A stretch of DNA of 35,416 nucleotides from an uncultured Lachnospiraceae bacterium (GTDB lineage: Bacteria > Bacillota > Clostridia > Lachnospirales > Lachnospiraceae): the NCBI GenBank assembly GCA_910586715.1, contig CAJUJG010000023.1, positions 4,754 through 40,169 on the forward strand, read 5' to 3'. Below the pieces are notes generated by a model. It saw nothing but the letters and a program-made list of their open reading frames with translations. It had not been told where the DNA came from and made no database searches. A program made the position numbers and the translations under genes. Position 1 is the stretch's first letter, and each line of letters starts with the position of its first letter. Positions 23,972 through 32,136 of this stretch are shown here, in pieces.

Positions 23972-25927
23972 TTATAATGCGCTGATTCGGTCAAACTTGT
24001 TGTGCAGCTCTGAAGCAACTTCACCAATAATCGTTGTGGATGCCGCAATTTCCTGTGTGCTTGCCGCAAGATTGTTAATTCGTTCATTCACATCATCCAC
24101 TACTTTCATCAGATTTTGTGAATTTTCTATCAATCTGTTCATCGCTGCAACGATGCTTTCTTTATTTTTATTGCTGTCATCCGCTGCGCCTTTGCTGACA
24201 TCACTGAGCATCTTAATCTCCTGCGCAACCACCGCGAAGCCTTTTCCGACTTCACCGGCACGTGCCGCCTCTATGGACGCATTCAAAGATAAAAGGTTTG
24301 TCTTGGATGCCACCTTTGTAATGTTTTCATTGTTCCCGCCAAGCTGTTCCAAAAGCGCATGAATTTCCTCAAAAGACTTCTTCATGTCATCACAGAAATC
24401 AATGACCTCCGCCATTGCCATACTGATGCTGGTGCTTTCCTCCGCGCTGTTATTGTTGCCGTCAAGCATCTCGCTAATCGACATATTCAATGTACCAAAT
24501 TCTCCGTTTGCCTCCGCTACCATATGTGCAATCGCTTCATTTTTCTGTGAAATTTCCTCGTTTTTGCGTTCCATCGCATCGGAAATTTCCTGTACGCGTC
24601 TGTTCTCCGCTTCCACAACGCTCTTTATGTAATGTACACAGCTGTCCTTGTTGTTGCAGCCGTTGTAGATTGCTGTCGCCATATCGGTACAGGTATTGTA
24701 GCCGCAGGCGCTGCAATTGATATGCTGCAGTGCCTTCGTTGTTTTGTCCATATCAGCAAAGATGTCGTTTAACTCTGACGGGTTTGGTCTTTGGATTTCA
24801 TTTCCTTTCGACTTATCTGTATACGCGCGCATGAAGTCACGGATATCGAGCCGCGCAAACTGACGATTCAGATTCTTCAAGCGCCGGGCGGGCGCTGCAT
24901 TCTTTGCCCATGCGCTGCCTTTATGCGCAGATTTGCTTGATGCCTTGATTTTCTGCAGTTCATAGAGAATGTCATCGCTCTTTGTCTTTTCCTCCTCTAC
25001 GCCGGTGCCGTAAATACAGCCCTGCGCACAGTTGAGCGCGTCAACCATAAACGGCAACGCCTTACCGCCAAGCACTCTGTTCTTATAATCCTCAAGAAAA
25101 TGATACGCATGTTTTTCACCCTCGATTTGACGGATAAATACCTCTTCACCGCAAAACCAGTACACATTTTCCTTCAATCCGCCCGGCATCGGATAAATCG
25201 AACCTAAGCCGTATTCAATTTCATTTTTTGCAGGCGTTGCCTTAACGTTATGTTCCTTTGCATACTTTGCCAAGTGGTCAAACGTAATATTATAGCTGAC
25301 ATATCCTTTGTTGTTGGGGTCTCTGATTTCGTCCCGCTTTGCGATACACGGGCTGATAAACGCAAGCTTGTCCGGCAGCTTCAGATACTTTTTCGCATAA
25401 ATCGCCGCACACATCAGCGGACTTTGGATTGGAACAAGCTTCGGTATCAGTTCCGGTATATAGTGTTCGATATAATTAACAATTGCGGGACACGGCTGGG
25501 AAATGCCGCCTGTAAATTTATGTTCCGTAATATACTTGATGTAGCCCCATGTCGTGATGTCCGCGCCGAAGCTGACGCTGATAATCCGGTTTACGCCCAG
25601 CTTCTTTAAGCCTCCGAGAATCTGTTGGTACTCGTTTGGATAATTCGCTGCAAATGCCGGCGCCCACAGCACCGATATTTTTTCGCCCGCCGAAAGCGCC
25701 GCAAAAAATTCATCCGTATCATCCACAAAATCTCTTGCATGGTGTTCACATGCGTCAAAGCATGCGCCGCAGGCAATGCATTTTTCCCCGTCTACCTCAA
25801 TCCGCTGACTTCCGTCCTCCGCTTTGATTGCTCTGTTCGCGGTAATAACAGGACAGACGGATATACACTTGTTGCAGCCGATACATTTCTCGTTTGTAAA
25901 CACCAAGCCTTTTTGTTCTCCGTACAT
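23972..25927 (-). CDS. Ferredoxin / iron-only hydrogenase / MCP signalling fusion
   Basis: Soluble 651-aa fusion with no TM segments. Two [4Fe-4S] ferredoxin motifs (C15,18,21,25 and C50,53,56,60) lead into an iron-hydrogenase large-subunit domain (about 85-310). Its H-cluster ligands remain: C146 in S-Q-P-C-P, C194 with K197 in S-P-C-I-A-K, and C300/C304 in N-C-A-Q-G-C. The proton-transfer cysteine of catalytic enzymes (TSCCP) is Pro145, as expected of a sensor more than a production enzyme. A further Fe-S motif follows (C405,C408,C413 with C424 or C430), then a coiled coil and a methyl-accepting-type signalling tip (about 542-575: L-N-A-S-I-E-A-A-R-A-G-E-V-G-K-G-F-A-V-V). The likely role is redox or H2 sensing passed to a CheA/CheW or similar partner. 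No chemotaxis gene is in the window. Confidence 0.88.
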   Translation of the reverse strand: MYGEQKGLVFTNEKCIGCNKCISVCPVITANRAIKAEDGSQRIEVDGEKCIACGACFDACEHHARDFVDDTDEFFAALSAGEKISVLWAPAFAANYPNEYQQILGGLKKLGVNRIISVSFGADITTWGYIKYITEHKFTGGISQPCPAIVNYIEHYIPELIPKLVPIQSPLMCAAIYAKKYLKLPDKLAFISPCIAKRDEIRDPNNKGYVSYNITFDHLAKYAKEHNVKATPAKNEIEYGLGSIYPMPGGLKENVYWFCGEEVFIRQIEGEKHAYHFLEDYKNRVLGGKALPFMVDALNCAQGCIYGTGVEEEKTKSDDILYELQKIKASSKSAHKGSAWAKNAAPARRLKNLNRQFARLDIRDFMRAYTDKSKGNEIQRPNPSELNDIFADMDKTTKALQHINCSACGYNTCTDMATAIYNGCNNKDSCVHYIKSVVEAENRRVQEISDAMERKNEEISQKNEAIAHMVAEANGEFGTLNMSISEMLDGNNNSAEESTSISMAMAEVIDFCDDMKKSFEEIHALLEQLGGNNENITKVASKTNLLSLNASIEAARAGEVGKGFAVVAQEIKMLSDVSKGAADDSNKNKESIVAAMNRLIENSQNLMKVVDDVNERINNLAASTQEIAASTTIIGEVASELHNKFDRISAL

Positions 25928-26022
25928 GGCAATTCATCCTTTCGTTAAATTTTAGTCATAGTTTATTTTACCACAAAATTTTACCAAAGTCTATCATTTG
26001 CCAATGCATTTTCTTACGCACC

Positions 26023-26162
26023 GTAACAGTTCAGCCTTCGGCTTCACTGTCACGCCTGATGCACACAAAATGCTCCAAAGTCGCATTTTGGCGCTTGCAC
26101 AACTCGCAAAATCGCTCACAGAGCGATTTTACTCGCGGAATACCATAAGGCTGAACTGTTAC
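26023..26162. repeat. Intergenic element with 16-bp inverted arms and two inner hairpins
   Basis: GTAACAGTTCAGCCTT (26023-26038) recurs inverted at 26147-26162 without mismatch. Between the arms are two more hairpins: CAAAATGC/GCATTTTG (26066-26073/26083-26090) and AAAATCGCTC-ACA-GAGCGATTTT (26108-26130). The whole would fold as a junction with two branches. It lies downstream of argS and upstream of the hydrogenase-MCP gene. It has no T tract, so it is not a standard terminator; it may be a miniature mobile element or structured RNA. Confidence 0.7.
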
Positions 26163-26217
26163 TACGCGGCAGTGCATTTTTTCACGCGACTTGTAAAGCC
26201 GAAATCCGCAGTATTTG

Positions 26218-27990
26218 CTACATTCTTTCCGGTGCGGAAAAGCCGAGCAAATCAATTGCCGTTTCAAGCACGTCACGGGTGAGCATAAGCAGCGCAATCC
26301 ACCCCGCCTTCTTCGCCTCGTCCTCTTCACCGATGATTTTTGTTTCATGGTAAAAATGGTTGAACGCATTGGCAAGGTCATAAATATACGCGCAAATCTT
26401 GTACGGCGCTGTCTCCTCGTATGCCGCCTCGATGCTTGCATTGTATTTTGCAAGCGCGAGCATCAGCTGCTTTTCGCTGTCGCTTACAGGCGCTTTGATG
26501 TTGGGACGCACGGTCTCCAAATTGCCGCCGTTTTCCTGATATTTTGCGAGAATGGACTTGATTCGCACAATCGTGTAAAGGATATACGGACCGGTATCGC
26601 CTTCAAAAGAGGTAAAACGGTCAATGTCAAAAATGTAGTCTTTACTCGCCTGATTGGACAAATCGCCGTATTTGAGCGCCGCCAAGCCGACCACCTGCGC
26701 GGTCTGCCTTGCCTCCTCGTCCTCCACGCCGCGGTTCTCCGTAATCTTTTTGAGCATTTCATCGTTAATCTCTTTAATCAGATTTTCCAAGCGCATCACA
26801 CCGCCGTCACGCGTCTTAAACGGCTTTCCGTCTTTGCCGTTCATTGTGCCGAACCCTAAAAACTTGAGCTGTGTATCACCATTGACAAGTTTCGTCTTTC
26901 TCGCGCACCGGAACACCTGCTCAAAATAGAGTTCCTGACGCTTATCCACCACATAAATCAGCCTGTCAGGTTTTTCGACATCCATACGCATCATAATCGT
27001 CGCAAGGTCTGTCGTATTGTAGAGCGCCGCACCGTCCGATTTCAAAATCATGCAGGGCGGCATTTCCTTAGTGTCCGTTTCCTCCTTGACATCAACCACA
27101 AGCGCGCCCTCGCTGATATGTGCATAACCGCCTTCTTTCATATAAGCGACCATTTTCGGAATTAAATCATGTACGGTTGACTCGCCGTTCCACAAATCAA
27201 ACTCCACATTCAGTTTTTCATAGTTTTTCTTCAAATCCACGACGGATATGGCAATAATATGATCCCATAATGCCCGGTATCCCCTTACGCCGTTTTGCAG
27301 CTTAAAAGTACACTCCATTGCCGCCGCCTTATATTGCGCATCTTCTTTGGAACGCTTGCTGGCATAGGGATAAATCTCCTCAAGCTCCGAAATCGTAAAC
27401 GGCGCTTCCTTCGGATATTCCCCTGTATAGCTCTCATCAAAATAAACAAGTTCCGGTTTACGCACCTTTAATTCGTTAATGACAAGTCCCATCGGCTGTC
27501 CCCAGTCGCCAAGATGAATGTCCCCGATAATATCGTGTCCCGCATAACGCGCAATCCGCTTTACGCTCTCACCGATAATTGCGGGGCGCAAGTGTCCCAC
27601 ATGAAGCGGTTTTGCAATATTTGGTCCGCCGTAGTCAATCACGATTTTTACAGGATTTTTTGGTTCCTCCAAACCGTATTTTTCCTCCGCACGCATACCT
27701 TTGATATAGTCGCCTACAAACTCGTTTTTTAGCGTTAAATTCAAAAATCCCGGGGCAACTGCCTCTGCTTTTTCAAAGACACTGCTGTCCGCAAGCTTTG
27801 CCGCCACGTCGTTTGCAATCATAATCGGCGCCTTATGATACTGCTTTGCGCCCGCCATCGCGCCGTTGCACTGATACTCGCAAAGGTCGGGGCGGTTTGA
27901 GGGTGAAACCTTTCCAAGCTCACGCGCATATCCTGCTGCCTCAAACGCATTCATCATTTCCTTTGAAATCCAATCCAGTAATTTCTCCAT
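26218..27990 (-). CDS. argS: Arginine-tRNA ligase
   Basis: Class I aminoacyl-tRNA synthetase of 590 aa from the chosen start. An N-terminal additional domain (about 1-110) is followed by the catalytic core with the HIGH signature H130-V-G-H133 (K-P-L-H-V-G-H-L-R) and the anticodon-binding DALR domain to the end. As usual for many arginyl enzymes a classic KMSK is absent; the equivalent loop reads G-K-P-F-K-T-R-D-G. The start M-E-K-L-L-D-W has GGAAGGAG 6 nt upstream; the open frame continues 23 codons further but runs into queH. queH ends 62 bases upstream, so they are likely one unit. No T-box leader is seen. Confidence 0.95.
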   Translation of the reverse strand: MEKLLDWISKEMMNAFEAAGYARELGKVSPSNRPDLCEYQCNGAMAGAKQYHKAPIMIANDVAAKLADSSVFEKAEAVAPGFLNLTLKNEFVGDYIKGMRAEEKYGLEEPKNPVKIVIDYGGPNIAKPLHVGHLRPAIIGESVKRIARYAGHDIIGDIHLGDWGQPMGLVINELKVRKPELVYFDESYTGEYPKEAPFTISELEEIYPYASKRSKEDAQYKAAAMECTFKLQNGVRGYRALWDHIIAISVVDLKKNYEKLNVEFDLWNGESTVHDLIPKMVAYMKEGGYAHISEGALVVDVKEETDTKEMPPCMILKSDGAALYNTTDLATIMMRMDVEKPDRLIYVVDKRQELYFEQVFRCARKTKLVNGDTQLKFLGFGTMNGKDGKPFKTRDGGVMRLENLIKEINDEMLKKITENRGVEDEEARQTAQVVGLAALKYGDLSNQASKDYIFDIDRFTSFEGDTGPYILYTIVRIKSILAKYQENGGNLETVRPNIKAPVSDSEKQLMLALAKYNASIEAAYEETAPYKICAYIYDLANAFNHFYHETKIIGEEDEAKKAGWIALLMLTRDVLETAIDLLGFSAPERM

Positions 27991-28052
27991 AGACTTCTCC
28001 TTCCTTAACCCACTTCGTCCTGTTTTTTCTATTCCACTCTGTCTTCTAATGT

Positions 28053-28730
28053 TTAACACTCTGTTTTTATGACACCTGTGTCATTTTTTTGTTTCGTGCG
28101 CTCCCGCTCTTCCTTGGAAAACACGCAGCCGCAGTAATCCTGTCTGTACAGCTGATGTTGTGTCGAAAGCTCGATAGAGCGTTTATACCCGTTCTTTTTC
28201 TTAAAATCCGACGCAAGCCACGACACCTGATACTCGTCCGCAAGCCGCTCACCAATCTCATTTAATTTCTTCGCATTTTTCAGCGGACTAATCGAAAGCG
28301 TTGTACAAAAATAATCGTACCCGCCCGCTTTCGCCAATTCTGCCGTGCGCCGAAGCCGCAGCTCATAGCACAAAAAGCACCGCTCGCCACCCTCCGGGCA
28401 GTCCTCCAGGCCCTTCGCAATGTCGTAGAACCGCTGCGGCTCATAATCGCCCTCCACGATGTCTATAGGGTACCCTGTTTCCTGCGCATTATATGCGTTA
28501 ATCAGGCGCTTCTGCTCCGCGACGCGCTTTTGGTACTCCGCCTCAAACGAAATATTCGGGTTATAATAGAAAACCGTTATCCGAAAATACGTTCTAAGAT
28601 ATTCCAAAACATAGCTGCTGCACGGCGCACAGCAGCTATGCAGAAAAAGATGCTTTCCGGCTTCCTGATTTTTGACCATGCCGTCCAACAGCTTATCCAG
28701 TTCCTTTTGAAAGTTTCTTACGGTTTCCAC
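28053..28730 (-). CDS. queH: Epoxyqueuosine reductase QueH
   Basis: QueH (formerly DUF208), 225 aa, the last enzyme of queuosine synthesis on tRNA in organisms lacking QueG. Cysteine motifs expected for its metal and Fe-S sites are visible: S-C33-C34-A-P-C, C118-F-L-C121-Y-E-L-R, and D-Y-C200-G-C202-V-F-S. Other family marks are Y-N-P-N-I, G-D-Y-E-P, and T-T-L-S-I-S-P-L-K. The start is a GTG at 28730 preceded by a GGGGA stretch; no better in-frame ATG lies before the first Cys motif. It lies upstream of argS in the same direction and downstream of the carB terminator. Confidence 0.92.
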   Translation of the reverse strand: METVRNFQKELDKLLDGMVKNQEAGKHLFLHSCCAPCSSYVLEYLRTYFRITVFYYNPNISFEAEYQKRVAEQKRLINAYNAQETGYPIDIVEGDYEPQRFYDIAKGLEDCPEGGERCFLCYELRLRRTAELAKAGGYDYFCTTLSISPLKNAKKLNEIGERLADEYQVSWLASDFKKKNGYKRSIELSTQHQLYRQDYCGCVFSKEERERTKQKNDTGVIKTEC

Positions 28731-28775
28731 GTTTCCCCATCCCCTTACAATTGCCGGCTTCCAGCTTCCATTTAC

Positions 28776-28819
28776 AAAAGAAACTCCGTTCCGCCCCGAT
28801 ACGGAAGGGAGTTTCTTTT
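28776..28819 (-). terminator. carAB intrinsic terminator
   Basis: AAAAGAAACTCCGTTCCG (28776-28793) pairs with CGGAAGGGAGTTTCTTTT (28802-28819) with a single mismatch across an 8-nt loop, starting 23 bases after the carB stop on the minus strand. T runs are present on both strands. Confidence 0.85.
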
Positions 28820-28842
28820 ATACTATAGTATAGCACATTCCT

Positions 28843-31800
28843 TTACAATTCCGCAATATTGACAAGCGTCAGCGGATTATCGTTTTTATTCTCCAAGCTC
28901 GTCGCCAATGCCTTCGCCGTGTCAAGCGACGTCAGACAGTTCACGCCCGTCTCAATCGACGTCCGTCGGATTAAGAACCCGTCCCTTGACTTATCGCGCC
29001 CCTGCGTCGGTGTGTCAATCACAAGGTCAATCCGGTGTCCTAAAATCAAGTCCATAACGGTCGGCGACTCCTGACTGATTTTGTTGACCTTGCGTGCCTT
29101 CACACCTGCGTCATTCAACGCCTTTGCCGTACTCCTCGTCGCGTAAATCTTGTAGCCAAGCTTCTCAAAACGCCGTCCGACCTCAATCGCCTCGCCTTTG
29201 TCGGCATCCTTTACCGTGATAATCATCTGCCTGTGCTTTGGCAAATCAATACCTGCGCCCAAAAATGCTTTATAAATCGCTTCGTTAAAAGTCTTTGCAA
29301 TGCCGAGACACTCGCCCGTCGATTTCATTTCCGGTCCGAGACTAATCTCCGCACCCCTGATTTTCTCAAACGAGAACACCGGCATTTTCACTGCCACATA
29401 ATCCGCTTCTTTTTGCAGTCCCGCCTCATAGCCAAGCTCTTGAATCGTTTTCCCGAGGATCACCTCCGTTGCAAGGTCCACAATCGGAATGCCCGTCACC
29501 TTGCTGATATACGGCACGGTTCTTGACGAACGCGGGTTGACCTCAATCACATAAACATCCTCTCCGACCGCAATAAACTGAATGTTAATCAGTCCCTTTA
29601 CATGGAGCGCCTTCGCAAGCCGCCTCGTGTATTCCGCAATCGTCTCCTTAATCGTATCGCTCACTGTATGCGCCGGATAAACGGAAATCGAATCGCCGGA
29701 ATGAACACCCGTTCTCTCAATGTGCTCCATAATTCCCGGGATTAAAATATCGGTACCGTCACACACCGCATCCACCTCAAGCTCCTTTCCCTGAAGATAT
29801 TTATCCACAAGAATCGGATGATCCTGCGCAATCCGGTTAATGACCGCCATAAACTCCTCAATTTCCTCGTCGGAAATGGCAATCTGCATACCCTGTCCGC
29901 CAAGCACATAGGAAGGACGCACCAGCACCGGATAACCCAAACGGTTCGCAACCGCCTTTGCCTCCTCGGCAGTAAAGACCGTACCGCCCGCCGCGCGTGG
30001 AATTTCTGTTTCTTCCAAAATCCGGTCAAACAGCTCCCTGTCCTCCGCCGCGTCAACATCCTCCGCCTTTGTGCCCAAAATCGGAACGCCCATCTTCATC
30101 AGGCTTTCCGTCAGCTTAATCGCCGTCTGTCCGCCAAACTGCACCACCGCGCCGTCCGGCCTTTCCAGCCTTACGATATTTTCCACGTCCTCCGGCGTAA
30201 GCGGCTCAAAATAGAGCTTGTCCGCAATGTCAAAATCCGTACTCACCGTCTCAGGATTGTTGTTGATAATCACCGTCTCATAGCCAGCCTTGGAAAATGC
30301 CCATGTCGCATGAACCGAGCAGTAATCAAACTCAATGCCCTGCCCGATTCGGATTGGTCCCGAGCCAAGCACAAGCACCTTTTTGGGCGGGTTCGTCTCG
30401 ACTGCCTCATTCACGCCGTCAAAGCATGAATAATAGTAAGGCGTGCTCGCCTCAAACTCTGCCGCACAGGTGTCAACCATTTTAAACGCCGCAACAATCC
30501 CGTTGTCGTAGCGCATTTTTTTGATTTCCTCTTCGCTTTTTCCAGTGAACCTTGCAATCACATTGTCGGGAAATTCAATCCGCTTTGCCTCTTTTAAAAG
30601 CGCCACCGAAAGCGGCTGCGTCTCAAGCGCGTGCTCCATTTCCACAAGAATGGCAAGCTTGTCGATAAACCACCTGTCAATTTTTGTGATGTCATAAATG
30701 GTATCGTAATCAATGCCTTTGCGCAGCGCCTCCGCAATCACATAAATACGCTGGTCGTCCACCCTTGCGAGACGTTTTAAAAGCGCTTCTTTATCAAGGT
30801 CTGAAAAGTCATAACTTCTTAAACAGTCCACATGCTGCTCCAACGAACGGATTGCCTTCATCAGCGCGCCCTCAAAGTTGGTGCAGATGCTCATCACCTC
30901 GCCCGTCGCCTTCATCTGCGTGGTCAGCGTCCGCTTTGCCGTGATAAATTTATCGAACGGCAGCCTCGGCATTTTTACCACACAATAATCAAGCGCAGGT
31001 TCAAAGCTTGCATACGTCTTTCCGGTAATCGCGTTTTGAATCTCGTCAAGCGTATACCCGAGCGCAATCTTGGCGGCAACCTTTGCAATCGGATAGCCCG
31101 TCGCCTTCGACGCAAGCGCGGACGAACGGCTCACTCTGGGATTGACCTCAATCACGCAGTATTCAAAGCTTGTCGGGTGAAGTGCAAACTGCACGTTGCA
31201 GCCGCCCGTAATATTCAGCTCCGAAATAATATTGAGCGCGGAAGTCCGAAGCATCTGATACTCTTTGTCGCTAAGCGTCTGCGAAGGCGCAACCACAATG
31301 CTGTCGCCCGTGTGCACGCCGACGGGGTCAATGTTTTCCATATTACATACGGTAATGCAGTTCCCCGCACTGTCACGCATTACTTCATATTCAATCTCTT
31401 TCCAGCCCGCGATACAGCGCTCCACAAGCACCTGTCCCACACGCGAAAGCCGTAAGCCGTTTTCCAGGATTTCTTCCAATTCCGCCTGGTTGTGCGCAAT
31501 GCCGCCGCCGCTTCCGCCAAGCGTATAGGCGGGACGCAGTACAACCGGATAGCCGATGGTATTGGTAAATGCAACGCCGTCCTCCACGTTTTCCACGACA
31601 AGGGACGCCGCGCACGGCTCACCGATTTTCTCCATTGTATCCTTAAATTCCTGCCTGTCCTCCGCCTTCTTAATCGTAGCGGCAGTCGTGCCCAAAAGCT
31701 TCACATTGTGCGCCGCCAAAAAGCCGCTCTCCTCAAGCTCCATTCCGAGATTTAATCCCGCCTGTCCGCCAAGCGTCGGCAAAATGGAGTCGGGCTGTTC

Positions 31801-32040
31801 TTTCTCGATAATCTGTTCCAAAACCTTAACCGTCAAAGGCTCGATATACACCTTGTCCGCGATGTCCCTGTCCGTCATAATCGTGGCAGGATTGGAGTTG
31901 ACCAGGACAACCTCCACGCCCTCTTCCTTTAAAGAACGGCACGCCTGCGTTCCCGCATAGTCAAACTCGGCAGCCTGACCGATCACAATCGGACCGGAAC
32001 CGATAACCATTACTTTTTTTACATTCGGATTTTTCGGCAT
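28843..32040 (-). CDS. carB: Carbamoyl-phosphate synthase large subunit, carA-linked copy
   Basis: Second complete CarB, 1065 aa, with the same order of two ATP-grasp halves (starting I-G-S-G-P-I-V-I-G-Q and G-S-G-P-I-R-I-G-Q-G) and a C-terminal MGS-like domain (about 925-1065). The allosteric part (A-T-R-S-T, D-T-P-T-Q-G-R-D, S-R-D-G-F-L-I-R-R-T, C-L-T-S-L-D-T-A-K-A-L) resembles the Firmicutes PyrAB type and not the E. coli type seen in the other copy. AAAGGAG lies 10 nt before the ATG at 32040; an ATG 12 bases upstream is too near the site. It follows carA by 96 bases that contain a double-hairpin repeat. Confidence 0.95.
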   Translation of the reverse strand: MPKNPNVKKVMVIGSGPIVIGQAAEFDYAGTQACRSLKEEGVEVVLVNSNPATIMTDRDIADKVYIEPLTVKVLEQIIEKEQPDSILPTLGGQAGLNLGMELEESGFLAAHNVKLLGTTAATIKKAEDRQEFKDTMEKIGEPCAASLVVENVEDGVAFTNTIGYPVVLRPAYTLGGSGGGIAHNQAELEEILENGLRLSRVGQVLVERCIAGWKEIEYEVMRDSAGNCITVCNMENIDPVGVHTGDSIVVAPSQTLSDKEYQMLRTSALNIISELNITGGCNVQFALHPTSFEYCVIEVNPRVSRSSALASKATGYPIAKVAAKIALGYTLDEIQNAITGKTYASFEPALDYCVVKMPRLPFDKFITAKRTLTTQMKATGEVMSICTNFEGALMKAIRSLEQHVDCLRSYDFSDLDKEALLKRLARVDDQRIYVIAEALRKGIDYDTIYDITKIDRWFIDKLAILVEMEHALETQPLSVALLKEAKRIEFPDNVIARFTGKSEEEIKKMRYDNGIVAAFKMVDTCAAEFEASTPYYYSCFDGVNEAVETNPPKKVLVLGSGPIRIGQGIEFDYCSVHATWAFSKAGYETVIINNNPETVSTDFDIADKLYFEPLTPEDVENIVRLERPDGAVVQFGGQTAIKLTESLMKMGVPILGTKAEDVDAAEDRELFDRILEETEIPRAAGGTVFTAEEAKAVANRLGYPVLVRPSYVLGGQGMQIAISDEEIEEFMAVINRIAQDHPILVDKYLQGKELEVDAVCDGTDILIPGIMEHIERTGVHSGDSISVYPAHTVSDTIKETIAEYTRRLAKALHVKGLINIQFIAVGEDVYVIEVNPRSSRTVPYISKVTGIPIVDLATEVILGKTIQELGYEAGLQKEADYVAVKMPVFSFEKIRGAEISLGPEMKSTGECLGIAKTFNEAIYKAFLGAGIDLPKHRQMIITVKDADKGEAIEVGRRFEKLGYKIYATRSTAKALNDAGVKARKVNKISQESPTVMDLILGHRIDLVIDTPTQGRDKSRDGFLIRRTSIETGVNCLTSLDTAKALATSLENKNDNPLTLVNIAEL

Positions 32041-32069
32041 TATTATATCCATACTCCTTTCTTAGCCTG

Positions 32070-32125
32070 CAAGTTTGGGCATCAAGCCCAAACTTGTAAG
32101 ATTGAAAATTTTAATTTTCAATCTT
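32070..32125. repeat. Double-hairpin repeat, copy 2 (carA-carB intercistronic)
   Basis: CAAGTTTGGGC-ATCAA-GCCCAAACTTG (32070-32096) is followed by AAGATTGAAAATT-TT-AATTTTCAATCTT (32098-32125). Both inverted repeats are perfect (11 and 13 bp). Compared with copy 1 at 17792-17839 the order, orientation and much of the sequence agree, including GATTGAAAATT and ATTTTCAATCTT. It lies between carA and carB and should be transcribed with them. Confidence 0.8.
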
Positions 32126-32136
32126 CGTCACCTCCA

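Noticed and set aside
26031..26453. 140-aa open frame over the end of argS and the inverted-arm element
   Set aside because: It is an Arg-rich alternate frame of argS running into the structured element, with no family resemblance or start signal.
27991..28052. T-box riboswitch in front of argS
   Set aside because: The gap after queH is only 62 bases, with no T-box sequence or terminator hairpin.
28819..28832. TATACTATAGTATA palindrome as the queH promoter
   Set aside because: It lies upstream of the carAB terminator in the direction of queH transcription, so a transcript begun there would meet the terminator first; the -35 match is also poor.
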